The notes under the pieces are model-generated. The model was not told the DNA's origin and made no database searches. It worked only from the letters and a program-made list of their open reading frames with translations. A stretch of DNA of 64,000 bases, taken from Rhizomys pruinosus (Eukaryota; Chordata; Mammalia; Rodentia; Spalacidae). The stretch covers positions 5,540,887-5,604,886 of the forward strand of contig VZQC01005070.1 in the NCBI GenBank assembly GCA_009823505.1, written 5' to 3'. The position numbers and the translations under genes are program-made. Positions 23,372 through 35,390 of the stretch are shown here, piece by piece (within the stretch, counting starts at the first letter, position 1; every line of letters starts with the position of its first letter).

Positions 23372-23545
23372 CCATGGGTCTGCAAGATGGCTTAGTGGGT
23401 AAGGATGCTTACTGAAAACCTGATGGATGAGTGAGATCACCAGGAACGACATGGTAGAGGGAAAGTACCAACTTCATTAAGTTGTCCTATGACTTCCACA
23501 TGCCCACTACAGCTCTCATGTGTCTGCTTAAATACACCAATTTAC
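23372..23545 (+). mobile_element. B3/B2-superfamily SINE, old
   Basis: The weak head CTGCAAGATGGCTTAGTGGGTAAG is followed by CAAGTTGTCC-like and GACTTCCACATGCCC words. Strongly diverged. Confidence 0.65.
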
Positions 23546-23859
23546 ACAAAATATATTTATATACAATATATGTGTGTACATAAGTGCATATGGATTAGAA
23601 GCAACAACAACAAAAAAACCTTCTCCATGTTCTCTTTGTTCAAGCTCATTTCAGGAATTCTATTTTTAGTCTTTCTCATTTATTAATTACTAACTTGTTT
23701 CACTTTATAAAACTGACTTGTAAGTTCCAACCTTGAGATGAAGCTTCTTTCCTTTTATCTTTAAGAACTCAGTAATACGAAAAGGATTGAAGTTCTATGA
23801 TTATTAGCTTTCATTGCAGCAGAAACCATTGACAAACTTTAGTTTGACTGCAAAATAGT

Positions 23860-24170
23860 TTGGACTGTGAGAGTTCCCCAAAGATATGTTACAGTCTTGC
23901 TCCATAGCTTGGCACTTTTGTGAGTAGTACAAAAGTCAAGAGATGATGCCTAGTGGGAAGTTAGGTCATTGAAGAGAACTAATTGGACCACTCTTCTCCT
24001 TCCTATTTTATACTTTCTGGCCATGAGGTGAGCAGCTTTTGTTGACACGTGCTAGGCTTTACTATGATTTACTGCCTTGCCACACAGAGGAAAACAAGAC
24101 CAACCGATAATTGGCAGAAATCTCTAAAGCTGTGTGTCAAAGAAAACCTTTCCTGTGAATGGAAGATTGT
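23860..24170 (+). mobile_element. Ancient MaLR/MST-like remnant
   Basis: GATGCCTAGTGGGAAGTTAGGTCATTG, GCCATGAGGTGAGCAGCTTT and CTAAAGCTGTGTG..AAACCTTTCCT follow the order of a mammalian-wide LTR-type repeat. The family name is from recollection. Confidence 0.4.
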
Positions 24171-24211
24171 CCAAGGTGTTTTGGTATGTTAATAAAAACC
24201 TATCAGTATGT

Positions 24212-24384
24212 AGCCAGGTGTGGTGGTGCACACCTTTGATCCTAGCACTTGGGAGGCAGAAGCAGGCAGATCTTTGTGAGTTCAAGGCCAGCCTGGTCTA
24301 CAGAGTGAGTTCTAGGCCAGCTGGGGCTACATGGAGACACTGTCAAGAAAAGACCAAAAAACAAAAAAACAAAAAAACAAAAAA
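24212..24384 (+). mobile_element. B1 SINE, full length with TSD
   Basis: AGCCAGGTGTGGTGGTGCACACC head, complete body and a (CAAAAAA)n tail. TSD CTATCAGTATGT / CTATCAGAATGT at 24,200-24,211 and 24,385-24,396. Confidence 0.93.
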
Positions 24385-24396
24385 CTATCAGAATGT

Positions 24397-25260
24397 GATA
24401 CTGATCTATCTATCTTTTTGAGTTTTCTGTCTTTTAAAGCATAATTTACAAAAGAGACTGGGTAAGGACAGGAAAGGAAAATATCCATAAAACTTATTGT
24501 TAATTTAGAAAGCACAGTGGTTTGGATAGATTAAGGCAGAGCTTTATTTGAGGCTTTAGATAATGTTACCATAACTTAGTCTCTCTTCTGACTGAATCCT
24601 GCTCATCTCTCTCTGCTCCTTCATTCCCTGAGGATATCTCTCTTCATGTTATAGCATCCATCTACATCTCCTGCTATATCATCTTTGGAATTTAATAATA
24701 CACACAAGCTATAGACATTATTTTTTAAAAATCTACTTATTAGCTCAAGTGAATCCAACAGAAGCAAAGCTATAAACCGAAGTCAACTCACTAGCCTCTG
24801 TCTGTGCCAATTTCTTTGGAGATCTATACGCTAAAGGGTGTGGCCCTGTGTTATCTTATTTACCTAAGTCAAAGAGAGTAGCGCTTCACCTGAATCACGT
24901 GGTTTATCACGACTGTGGAACTTCCCTACACCTCACCAAGGCTATCTGAAGAAACATATGAATCTCTTGAAGAAGTTGAATTGTTGGTATTGGAAATCAA
25001 AGGGCTATTTCAGATGCCAGAATCAATTAAAGACTGTGCACCAGCCATGATCCTTTTCCTCTCATTGACAAATGTTTTGCAATTTCATTCAATTTAGTAA
25101 ATAAGGAAAAAGAAAATAGAAACTAAGTTTGACTGTGGGAAAATATGTTTAGAAAAATATATAGGTCAATTAAATACTTTTTGTTTTTAATAAATTCAAA
25201 ATGTAGTTAAGGAAATATGTGTGTGCACATATTTAATGTGTGTACATTTTCAGAGATACT
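24397..25260. other. Unique sequence
   Basis: No gene or repeat recognised. Confidence 0.5.
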
Positions 25261-25261
25261 A

Positions 25262-25670
25262 GGTATGCTGGATAGCTTTAGTGTCAACTTGACACCCTGG
25301 GTTGAGGGAGCCTCAGTTGGCAAATTGCCACCATTGGACTGGCCTCTGGCCATATCTGTGGAATATTGTCTTGATTGTTGAGATATGCGGAAGGGCCCAG
25401 CCCATTTTCAGTGTTGCCACCCCTGGGCAGATTGCTGTATATTGTATAAGGAAGCAGGCTGGGCATGGGCCAGGGGAGCAAGCCAGTCAGCAGCATTCCT
25501 CAAGGGTTTGTGCTTCGGCTCCTGCCTCCAGGTTCCTGCCCTCAATTCCTATGTTTGGCTCCCTCGGTGATAAACTGTGACCTAGGAGATTTGAGATGAA
25601 TAAATCCTTTCCTCCCCAAGTTGGTATGGGTCAGAGTGTTTTGTCACAGCAATTGAAAGCAAACTAGAAA
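25262..25670 (+). mobile_element. Rodent medium-reiterated repeat
   Basis: Runs from GCTGGATAGCTTTAGTGTCAACTTGACACC through AGGGCCCAGCCCATT, TGCCACCCCTGGGCAG and CTCCTGCCTCCAGGTTCCTGCCCT to AATAAATCCTTTCCTCCCCAAG and a final TGTCACAGCAATTGAAAGCAAACTAGA. I recognise this as a common rodent-specific repeat but am not certain of its formal name. The short ORFs in it are incidental. Confidence 0.8.
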
Positions 25671-25781
25671 AAAAGAAAAGAAAACAAACTAGAAAATTAA
25701 GGCTACAAGAGTTGACCACAATGACTAGGAAACTGTGTCAAAGACCTATTTTTCCCCATTCTGTTGTAGAACAGGACTTTT

Positions 25782-25914
25782 TTTTGTTGTTGCTGTTGTT
25801 ATTGAGACAGGGTCTCCCTGTAGCCACAGTGCCCTTGAAATCACAGATATCCACCTGCCTCTGCCTCTGCCTCTGGAGTGCTGGGATTAAAGGCATGCAC
25901 CACCAGGCCTAGCT
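25782..25914 (-). mobile_element. B1 SINE with TSD
   Basis: Minus strand, GAGACAGGGTCTCCCTGTAG to GGCATGCACCACCAGGCC, with a small internal deletion. TSD AGAACAGGACTTTT / AGAATAAGACTTTT at 25,768-25,781 and 25,915-25,928. Confidence 0.9.
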
Positions 25915-26224
25915 AGAATAAGACTTTTGTAAAATTCTATAAGGTAAGTTATTAGGGCTAAAGTGACCACACATTTACAGAAAAACTACTATCGAATTGC
26001 TTTTAAATTTCCTCAATGTGTGAAGGTTCAGTGTATTCTATGCTTGTCAAGACTCTCTATTGTCTGTTGTTGGGATTCCTAATGGGCATATCACAGATTT
26101 GTAAATATCTGTGAATCCATGTGATGTGCATAAATCATCCCAAGCAGAGTATTTATAACAGGAAAAAATGACAAGAGCTCATGGTCACGTGGATGGTAGA
26201 TATTTTTAACATTTTCAAATTGTA

Positions 26225-26412
26225 TACCTATTTTTATTTTATGAGGTTTTTACCTGCATATATCTAGCTGCATCACACATGCACAACACCCATATTTCCC
26301 TGAAACTGTCCTTAAAGACAGTTGTTAGCTGACATGTGGGTGCTGGGAATTGAACCTGGGTCCTCTGCAAGAACATTCAGTGGTCTTAAATGCTGAGCCA
26401 TCTTTCTAGCTC
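26225..26412 (-). mobile_element. B3-type SINE, old
   Basis: Minus strand; GCTGACATGTGGGTGCTGGG, GAACCTGGGTCCTCTGCAAG and GAGCCATCTTTCTAGCTC are readable. The middle is missing the CCAGTTCC segment. Confidence 0.85.
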
Positions 26413-26589
26413 TAGATAGTAGATTTTGATCCTTTTCCTAATGGGAATCTTTATGTAATTTTTTAAACATATATTTTTGGAAGACTGGTGATATAATTTA
26501 TTGTGAGGATCTGGGTTCAATAACAAATAGCACAAAAAATCTATTTGGGAAAAGAAAATAAAAATGTTTATTGACTCTATAAAGTGGCC

Positions 26590-26692
26590 ATCAGGAGTCA
26601 GCAGTCTTTCTCTAGCAAGTGACAGATAACAAATAATTTAGGCTTTAAAGGCAATTAGGTCTTTGTAGCAACAATTTCATCTGCTGCACACT
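26590..26692 (+). mobile_element. Ancient hAT-Charlie-like DNA transposon remnant
   Basis: GTCAGCAGTCTTTCTCTAGCAAGTGACAGATAACAAATAATTTAGGCTTTAAAGGC..ATTAGGTCTTTGTAGCAAC resembles the mammalian-wide motif order of an old DNA transposon. This is recognition from memory. Confidence 0.45.
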
Positions 26693-26699
26693 GGTTGAA

Positions 26700-27555
26700 A
26701 CCTTAAAAAAAAAAACCCAACAAGAATAGAAAACCAGCTTGAACTGGTCCAAGGAAAACAAGGAATTTGTTTTGGTTAGTGGTAATGAAGAATCCAAAGT
26801 GTAGCGACTTGATGAGGGGCCCAAACCTGGACAAGTTTTCTGCTTTATCTTCATTCTTGAGGATCGTCTTCATTATTTGCACTTTCAGTCAAGTGAGCTA
26901 TCATTGTAGTGTCATTTCCAGTGTCCTATCTGCAGAGAAGGGAAAGAATTCTTCCCTGCAAATGGACATAATATTTTCATTTGTTTGCTTAAACTTTTCC
27001 ACACAGCTATTCCTGAACCAATCATTGTATGTTCTCTTTGAACATGTCTGAGACTCATATTCATCCCTGGACAAAAGTATAAGTTCAACTGCATCTCAAC
27101 ATAGCCACTTAAATTCTTTCAGGTCTGTCTATTCACTGGGACTGGATGGGGCTAAGGTGGGGGTCATCAATAAAGTTTTGTTGTTGTTAAAACAAGAGAG
27201 AATGTATAGAAAAAAAAAGAAAGAAAGAAAAGAAAAGAAGAAAGGTTAATGGGGACAGAGACCAGAAAGCCAGAGATGTCACTTATTTGGATTCAGTAAC
27301 CTGTGATTGGCTCTGCCCCAGAAGCTCCAAGTGGTGAAGGAAATGACCATGGCCTGCAATACTCCATTTACCATCACAGCAAAAGGCTGTAGCTGTTACC
27401 AAAATGAGATGAGGAAAACAGTGCTTCACAGCACACAGGCAGGAATGGATGAAGACGCTTTTTGATTTTGCTAAGTTTGGTGCAGATAACAAATTTTATT
27501 CAGGATTGTCTCTGCATTTAACAAGTTTTTCAATCAATTAAGGATTAGGTAACTC
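26700..27555. other. Unique sequence ending in an A/G-rich run
   Basis: AATAAA at 27,168-27,173 is followed about 37 bases later by an A-rich run with GAAA units (27,211-27,243). It could be a retrocopy end, but no TSD is evident and no parent is recognised. Confidence 0.4.
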
Positions 27556-27559
27556 GGAG

Positions 27560-27655
27560 CAAATGATACCATTTTCTTAGAGCTTCAGTTCCTTTACCTT
27601 AAAGTGAGGATATTGTCTAGGGTTATTTGGGAACAATATATGAATGAGTATTCAA
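27560..27655 (+). mobile_element. MIR remnant
   Basis: AGCTTCAGTTCCTTTACCTTAAAGTGAGGATATTGTCTAGGGTTATTTGG follows the MIR core (cagtttcctcatctgtaaaatggggat..agggtt). Mammalian-wide, ancient. Confidence 0.6.
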
Positions 27656-27984
27656 AAAAATAATGGCTACTCGTTGTCCAATCACACAAGTCAGGAAGAA
27701 TCCAGGGTTTCAATTCTCAGGAGTAAGGAAAGATGCTATTGGTAGGAGAGTGTGAGCTGAAATAATAGTAGGATTTGAAAAGAAAGCAAATTGTGAATTT
27801 ATTCTGTGCAACTATGAATTGCTGAGAGAGACTGTTGAGTTAGAACAAGGAAAAAAATGGCAGTTTAAGGGAGCTTGGAAGAAATGAATACATGAAATAC
27901 ATGAAGACCCTACATGAATGAGTGTTGTTCAGGAAACGAATGACCACTCTTATAAAGTGTCTGTTCTAAAAGCAAAACCTAGAG

Positions 27985-28110
27985 TGTGGTGCATGCCTGT
28001 AATTCTAGCACTTGGAAAGTTGAAGCAGAAGAATCTGAAGTTCAAGGCCACCCGCAGCTATACAAGATGAGATATAATCCTGAAATACATGAAACACTGT
28101 CTCAAAAAAT
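27985..28110 (+). mobile_element. B1-like SINE, old
   Basis: AGTGTGGTGCATGCCTGTAATTCTAGCACTTGG, TTCAAGGCCACC and CACTGTCTCAAAAAA are present; the rest is diverged. Confidence 0.75.
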
Positions 28111-28117
28111 TTAACTG

Positions 28118-28335
28118 TTTCTGGAGAGATGGCTCAGAACTGGCTGCTCTTGCAGAAAACCCAAGTGTGATATCCAACATTCAGACTGTGGCCAATAACC
28201 ATCTGTAACTTCAGTTCCAGGGCATTCAATGTGCACTTCTGACCTCCATAGGCATTGCACATTATGAGTAACTTACATACATGCAGGCATAACATTTATA
28301 CATATAAAATTGAAAGTTAAAGCAATAAACATGTC
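28118..28335 (+). mobile_element. B3-type SINE, diverged
   Basis: TCTGGAGAGATGGCTCAGAACTGGCTGCTCTTGCAG through ACTTCAGTTCCAGGGCATTCAATG to a CATATAAAAT tail. It sits directly behind the B1-like copy. Confidence 0.82.
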
Positions 28336-29055
28336 TATTGTGAAAACAGATTGTTTTATGAGATTTATAAGATTTTATTTGCTATTTATTAATAGTCTAT
28401 AAAGTTTGGAGAGTAATCCTAGATTATTTACAAAGTAAAAAGTCTAGAAAATACCTTTTCTGAAAATAAGACTTTGAATGACTGAACTTCACCTTCTATT
28501 GGCAAAACAGCCCAAAGTGAGGTAAATGAAATGATCTCATCTCCAAATGGAAAGCTCAGTAGGAATTTTCTGCAAATGAGCATTTCATTTTATTCCCCTC
28601 ACAGGCAATAGTAATAACAAAGTCCAAAGTTTGATGCTGCAAAGTATTTTGAAAATTTTAAGACAACATTAGTGGGCACAACATAGGAATCATCTGACAA
28701 CAATGCCCCTCAGTCCAACTGATTAATGTTTACTTCATGTTCGCATTCCTCTTACTTATGCACATATTATTGCCAGCTAGATAAGTTCTTGTCCACTTAC
28801 CTAGCATGTTCCCTGCCTTGTACTCTTTCTTGATTCTTTGTCCACAGGCAGTTACTTGAAATGTGACAGTTACAGGTCGCCTTAATTGCAATTCTGTTAA
28901 AAACATGACTATCCAGAAAGTCAACTTAGTTTTATGAGATTTATTTTAAGTAAGTCCTAAATCTGTTGTGCAAGTATATATGCAGATTATGTACAGACCA
29001 GTAGAAATATGCACGTTACAGCTTGATAACCACATGTGGCTGACAGGAATCATAA
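28336..29055. other. Unique sequence
   Basis: Nothing recognised. Confidence 0.5.
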
Positions 29056-29170
29056 ATCTCATTTTACCGATTAGGTGTCCAGGAACGATAAGGGAACAGA
29101 AGAGATTAAGTGGGCTGCCTAAGGTCAAAAGCGGAAGCTGTCTCCAAGTGAGGTTTCTTAATTCTGCCTT
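29055..29170 (-). mobile_element. MIR remnant
   Basis: CTCATTTTACCGATTAGG..GAGATTAAGTGGGCTGCCTAAGGTCA is the reverse complement of the MIR core. Confidence 0.55.
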
Positions 29171-29694
29171 TTGTTCCTGCAATCATTCAATCAATTTTGA
29201 TGTTGGAAACTATGGAGTCAAATTCTTTATCTCCTATAATATGTCTTAAGGCAATATGAAATTCTGGCAACTCCAAACAGTGTTTGAAGTGATAGTCTCT
29301 TTCTTGCACAGTTTAGAGATTTAAAAAAAAGAAGCAAAACAAAACATACATCCAGGAAATACAATAGACAAAATACTTTGACTTCCATAATTTTTATGTA
29401 TTTATATAAAACTGGCTCTAATCAAGTAATTGAATGACTGGGCATCTTCAGGCATTGTGCATTCTGCTATCAGTGAGTTGTTAAAATCTTCAGTGTTGAT
29501 GTTAAAATCTTGATAAGTATCTTTGTACATGGAGCAAATATTATATGTTACTTTGCTGTGTTCCTGGATGTTATAGGATGAATGGTAGCTGATAGATGTT
29601 TTAATTAAATTTCAGAGCAATCCATCTAATTTCCTTGTTTGAATATACTATACCCCCCAGTCAAAGAGCAAGCTTTCTCTAGCCAAGGACTAAT

Positions 29695-29885
29695 AACGAT
29701 GATGATTATTTCTCTACATGTTTGTAACCCTTCACATTTTACAAAGCACTTTTACATAATTTATCTTATTTGGCCTCCATAACTGCATGAATTGCTTTTA
29801 TGTTATTCCCATTTTGAAAGTAGAGACTCTTCAGCTTTTGGAGGTTAATTATCTTGCCCAAGGCTTCCCAACTAGTTATCATTAT
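29695..29885 (-). mobile_element. MIR remnant
   Basis: TTTACAAAGCACTTTTACATAATTTATCTTATTTGGCCTCCATAAC, ATTCCCATTTTGAAAGTAGAGACTC and TTAATTATCTTGCCCAAGGC match the MIR core in reverse complement over about 180 bp. Confidence 0.75.
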
Positions 29886-30256
29886 TTACCATGGAGGAAA
29901 CAATTATTTAATCAAATCCAAAAGACCATCAACATGAAACCCGCCATCATTTTATAATTCACTAAGAAAAATATCTATTATACATGGAAGATATTATCCA
30001 TTTTACAGAGCTTTCCAATTTCGATAATGTTAAAAATGTATTAAAAAGTGTTTAAAAGAGACACACTCTGGTACATCATCATGCACATCCCGTTGAATAT
30101 TCCTGTTTGTGAGCATCAGACTTCTCTAAAAGCAGTCTCTGTGGACCACTTTCACCCTCACTATGAATTCATAGTAATTCCCCTGAAAATTGGCAGCTGC
30201 CATTCTTTGATGACTTTTCATCTTAATGGTTAACAATGCTCACAAAACAAAGGTAG
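29886..30256. other. Unique sequence
   Basis: Nothing recognised. Confidence 0.5.
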
Positions 30257-30283
30257 GTGTGTGTGTGTGTGTGTGTGTGTGTG
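30257..30283. repeat. (TG)n microsatellite
   Basis: About 13 TG units. Confidence 0.95.
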
Positions 30284-30419
30284 GTGAATTTTTCTAAAAT
30301 TAAACCTTAATGCCTCATAGTCAGGGTCTGTAATTTTTTTCTTTTTCCATTCTCTGTCTAATTTCTTCAATTTCCTGAAGGTTTTTTTTTCTACGTTTAA
30401 TATTTTTCCTGTTTTCCTG

Positions 30420-30525
30420 GTTTTTCTTTTCTTTTTTTTTTTTTTCCTGACAGGGTCCCATAGTCCTAGCGTACCTGCAAGACTGGGATCCACCTGCTTC
30501 TACCTCAAGATGGCTGCTCCTGCAG
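30420..30525 (-). mobile_element. B1 fragment, degenerate
   Basis: Poly-T, GACAGGGTCCCATAGTCC and GGGATCCACCTGCTTCTACC suggest the tail half of a minus-strand B1. Confidence 0.5.
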
Positions 30526-31000
30526 CTGGCGATCTATTCTTTAACACTATATGCATTCCTCATCTGAAAATATCAGAACGCAATCCCCAAACAATAAGTT
30601 CCTTTATGACTTGACTGTTTTACAAGTGACACAAGGTTTCCACACTTACTTTTGGTTCCACACAGGTATTTTTGGAATCTAAGAAATAATGTTCATATTA
30701 AAGATGATACAATACTTGGTTCAATAAGTTCTCCTAAAATGTGGCTACACCAGGCTGATTCTGGCAAACAGAAGGTAAACACTGATTTGAACAAAGATAT
30801 CAATGTGGCTCTAGGCACTTTTTTGCAATACATTAGCCGTTTATGTAAGTAAATCAGTCCTCTAAGTGGGTCCTCTTAGGTCTCAATTAAATAGGAGTAA
30901 ACAAATCTTTTATAACTAAAATGTTTGATTTGTTACTCCTGCGTATTTATAGCTTTGCAGGTCACAGAAAAGTCATCCTCTCCATATACATCCTGGATTC
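30526..31000. other. Unique sequence
   Basis: Nothing recognised. Confidence 0.5.
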
Positions 31001-31165
31001 ATTACACTATTTTTCCCTTGTCACTTATCACTTTATTTAATTGTTCTTCATCTGTCACATTTTTTTAAAAATACGTGTTTTATAATGCCTGAACACATGG
31101 CTGTCTCAGTCACCTTTGTTTCCCCATCACCTAGAACAATGCCTGACATTTAAAAGGCATTCAAA
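31000..31165 (+). mobile_element. L2/MIR3-like 3' end remnant
   Basis: TTTGTTTCCCCATCACCTAGAACAATGCCTGACATTTAAAAGGCATTCAAAA matches the common 3' end shared by L2 and MIR-type elements. Confidence 0.5.
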
Positions 31166-33069
31166 ATTCTAATGCACCTTTCTAGCATAAGAAAGATGTA
31201 TTGTGATGAATGGGTAACAAAATGGAAAACAACACACTTATCACTCTTCTGTCTTTAATGCATTGTGAAACTGTTCATTTCACTGTTAGTAGTCAATACC
31301 CAGATAGTGAATGCGCCTAGATGGCTTTGAAATGCAATATCTAATATCCCAAATTTTGTGAGATAAATTATTTTTTTCTCTCAGAAAACTCATCCCTGTC
31401 AATTATAGCCTACAAAGTAAGGAAAAGTAATTTAAGATTGGTAATATGTTTTCCTACAGCTCAGAGTGCTGTAATGCCATGACACCTGTTCAGAATTTTC
31501 ATGTTTCTTTAACTCACTTCCAAGTTTTAATACTTTTTTTTATCTTTATTAAATTTTAAAGTTTAATATATTATATATTTGTGTTTTGCTGGATACACTT
31601 TTCCTACTTAATAATTTTACTGGTAGCATCAGTATTCAGTAAATTAGGGTTTGCTAAATAGAGTTACACCATATTAATAAGCCCAAATCTCGTGGTCCTG
31701 ATGTTTAATTCATTGCTTTTATTAGTATGTTTCCAAGTAGAAGATTTAATTTATACATATTAAACTCTACCCACAGTGTCTTGCTCAGAAAATCTTTCAT
31801 TAACTCTATTCCCTAGTAATGAATTTTTTACCAATTTATCACATGAAACATCCCCAGACATTTTATTAGATAGTCATTTGAGAAATAGTGTCAATTATAC
31901 CACACCCCCACACACAAAAGTAAACTTGAAAGTAAAACAAAAACAAACATTCTTACCTTTTTACCATCTTATGCTTTTAGGAACTCCATTTAATTCACTT
32001 AAATCTTATTTTTCCTAGTAAGTAGTTAGGAATTTGAGGGTTGTAACAGAGCTATTCTTTTCATACTGATTATTTACTTGAAATAGATGTTTCTGTGACT
32101 AAAGGAGTATTTGTTTTACATGGAGTAGAAGTCCTAGCTATGAAAAATGAGAAACGTTCACTATTAGGCACTTCTAGGAACTGTATCTGGCTGTCAACTC
32201 ATGCCTGTCCCACCTGTTCAAGTTTTTCATGAGTAGTAAACTACATAAAAGTAACATGCTAACGCTTATTACACATGTTTCGAATGTTTGGTGCTACCCA
32301 AATCCACAAGACATATTCTAAAGTGGGACTTCAGAGGTAAGGTGCACAAGGTGGAATCAGGTTTCAGGAACATGTGACAAAAGACAAACCTAGGACTTGA
32401 CTATCAAAGGAAGGAAGGGCAGGCAGATTGATATTGCTAACGAGTATCATGATATTTTATTAATGAACTGGCCATTGATTAAAACCCCACATTAGAAGTC
32501 TCCTTGATTCATTTCCCAAAGTTATGTTTAGCCTGGGCATGGATAGTGGGGAATACTTAATGAACCTGAAGCTATGTTCTCAGCAGGGGAAAACTCAGCC
32601 CCAGTTTTGACAGGGAACACGAGTACAACCTTGGGCAGACTTCTTAGGAGACACTACAAGCCTTGATTGGTTAGTCATTCTGCATATTCATAACCATGAG
32701 ACACAATCTTAGAGTTAAAACAATATGAAATAGAGGCTGTGCAGCTGTTTTTACATGCATTTATGAGTACATGTTGTCTTATTGTGGTAACCTCCAAACT
32801 CTACCCACTCTCTTACACGCACTCCCCTTCTTACTACTCCTATGCATGCTCTGTTTTACCGGTTCCTATGGGAAAACCAAAACAAAGTAGCTGCCAAGCT
32901 GAATTAGAACAGTTATCATAAAATAATGCTAAATATGAGGTTGGAACTTAAATATTATTATCCAGTCCAGGAGTTCTTATATTCAGAGATGGGCAGACTA
33001 TGAAAGTATCTTTCTTCAGTGGTGGCAAGGACCACATAGTTACCTTGATCTGCAAATTCTGCTCTACTT
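31166..33069. other. Unique AT-rich sequence, 1.9 kb
   Basis: No gene or recognisable repeat; only scattered short ORFs. Confidence 0.5.
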
Positions 33070-33074
33070 GTCCG

Positions 33075-33412
33075 GATTAGTTACTTTTCTCTGTGGCTGC
33101 GATAAAACACTATGACCAAAGGAACTTAGAGAAGGAAGAGTTTATTTGAGCTTATGGTTCCGGAGAGTTAGTCCACAGTGCTAGGGAAGACATGGTGGCA
33201 GAGGTGGATCTCCAAGCAGACACGGGAAACAGAGCAAGGAGCAATCAACAGGCTTAAGAACGAACACTCACAGGCCACTTCCAGTGACATGCTTCCTCTA
33301 GCATGGGCACACCTCCTAAGGCCTCCCCAAAATAATACCAAGAACTGGAGACAAACTATCCAACTCCTTGGAGCCTATGGAGAACATTCTCCTCCAAACC
33401 ACCACACATCTC
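33075..33412 (+). mobile_element. Rodent medium-reiterated repeat
   Basis: GGATTAGTTACTTTTCTCTGTGGCTGCGATAAAACACTATGACCAAAGG..GAAGAGTTTATTTGAGCTTATGG..CACTTCCAGTGACATGCTTCCTC..CACACCTCCTAAGGCCTCCCC..ATTCTCCTCCAAACCACCACA. This word order is a common rodent repeat; its formal name is uncertain. A second, shorter copy lies at 39,825-40,035. Confidence 0.78.
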
Positions 33413-34128
33413 ACACATCAGTAAATACTGACTGAACAACATGAATGGAAAAAAAAAAGACAAAATATGAGTTGAAAAATGGTTTGTTTGAGCCTATAAG
33501 GTGATCATTATTTCATTCTAAAATAGTATTGACTGAGCATACAACAGGCTGGGAGACACACCAAATCTGTTCTTAAAATATGAGTAATCGTGGCCTTCTC
33601 TAAAAAATACTGGGAGAACTCCAAGAAATAAGAGAAAAGATTTCTGTCTGATTTAAGGTAGACACATGCACTAGGTCGAGCTGCTGTAATGGACTGAGCT
33701 GCTTCTAGACCTAGTGACCTGTCACTTTAGGAGTTAAGAGGCTTTGATTGGCATCCCCCAGAGATATCTTAAAGTGGATGTCTTATTACCAGGGTGAATG
33801 TTGAATTAGATGAACAACTTTCTTGGATGGTATTATTGAGTCAAGCTGTGAGATGCACAGACATCATGCATGGACTAATTATGCCCAAGACCCATGTCCT
33901 ACTTATGTAGGACATCAACAACTTGGAAACTTATCAACAATTTCTGAGTAAAAATAATATGGGAAAGAAATATACCTAAAATTAGATTTTGAATAGCCAA
34001 AGATAAAATATGGTGTGCCATTTGCTATATCTTACATTTTAAAAATTATAAGAATAATTCAATTTTAATCAGAATAGTTATATGAACAGAGAAGGCCCTT
34101 CTTCCAGGTTAGCAGAAACTGGACTACT
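33413..34128. other. Unique sequence
   Basis: Nothing recognised. Confidence 0.5.
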
Positions 34129-34142
34129 AAAATTAAATCACT

Positions 34143-34262
34143 CACTTGGGAGGCAGAGGCAGGCAGATCTTTGTGAGTTCAAGGCCAGCCTGGTCTACAG
34201 AATGAGTTCCAGGACAGCTGGGGCTACAGGGAGACCCTGTCTTGAAAAAACAAACAAACAAA
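34143..34262 (+). mobile_element. B1 SINE, 5'-truncated, with TSD
   Basis: Starts at CACTTGGGAGGCAGAGGCAGG (head missing) and ends TCTTGAAAAAACAAACAAACA. Perfect 14-bp TSD AAAATTAAATCACT at 34,129-34,142 and 34,263-34,276. Confidence 0.93.
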
Positions 34263-34276
34263 AAAATTAAATCACT

Positions 34277-34764
34277 ATGATTCACATTTAGAACTTAAAA
34301 CATGAGATGATGGGAGGTTAACTGTTCCAAAGCTGGTCTTCCTTTGTACATATGCTCTTATACCATCCACTTTCAAATATATTAGTTCCTTTTACTAAAT
34401 TATGCAAGCTTTATCTTTGATAGCAATATTTAAACTTTGACCATTTTTTTTTTCACTAAGGAAAGTACTTTGTAAAGATTACTGATAGATCATCTCATTT
34501 AAAGAATAAAGACTTTTTTCTTTTTTCTTGCATAATAAAATAGCTTTTCTGTACCCCCTGCTTTAATATCCATGATAATAAAATTAATGGAAAAGGGAGT
34601 ATAAGAATTAGGCCATTTAGAGAACTTACAGTATAATAATTTAAGAGCAAGTAGAACAGTGCAAAGGATGAATTAGTAGACTTATACACAATAATACCCA
34701 CCCAGCTATGGTACAGGAGTAACTATTGTTAGTTAGTGTATGTTGATGTCCTAAACTATTATGC
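34277..34764. other. Unique AT-rich sequence
   Basis: Nothing recognised. Confidence 0.5.
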
Positions 34765-34767
34765 AGA

Positions 34768-34976
34768 CGTTTTATTTTTTTAATATTTTATTTATTAATT
34801 TTATTTTATGTGTCTGAGTGTTTTTCCTGTATGTATGAAAGTGAATCATGTGCATGCAATGCCCCCACAGAGGTCAGAAGAAGGTGCCAGATCCCTGGAG
34901 TTCCAAAAGGTTGTTAGCCACCATGTGGGTGATAGAAATCTAAGTCTTGTTACCCACTAAGCCATCTTTCAAGCCC
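34768..34976 (-). mobile_element. B3-type SINE, old
   Basis: AGAGGTCAGAAGAAGGTGCCAGATCCCTGGAGTTC, GCCACCATGTGGGTG and GCCATCTTTCAAGCCCC, minus strand. Confidence 0.85.
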
Positions 34977-35184
34977 CAAATGTTTTTTTTTTATGTTAAT
35001 CTTTTTTTTCTAGACATTTCCTACATAAAAATAATATATTCCAGGCCAAGGCATTTTCTGCTTCTTATCTGAAGCCCACCTGCCGCTGTGGAGTGACTAA
35101 TTGCTATAGAATGGCATACTGGTCTAAAGTAAATTTGAATCATACTGTCTTAGGTGACAGCTTGAGGAAAACCAACCCAACAAC

Positions 35185-35390
35185 TTGAGGTTTAGTGAGA
35201 TGCCTCAAGAGATGAACATGCTTGCCTCTAAGCTTCTCCACCACCTGAGTTTGATCCCTGGTAGAAGGAGAGAAGCAGCTCCCACAAGTTGTCATGTGAC
35301 CTCCTCATGTGCCTTATAGCACAAGCATTTACACACACACACATACATACACATAAACAAACAAACAAACAAAGATAAATAAATAATAGA
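35185..35390 (+). mobile_element. B3/B2-superfamily SINE, diverged
   Basis: CTCCACCACCTGAGTTTGATCCCTGGTAGAAGGAG, CTCCCACAAGTTGTCATGTGACCTCC and an ACACACACACATACATACACATAAACAAAC tail. Confidence 0.75.

Noticed and set aside
27168..27243. AATAAA followed by an A-rich run, considered as a processed pseudogene end
   Set aside because: Spacing is longer than usual, the tail is mixed with G, and I could not find a matching TSD or a parent.
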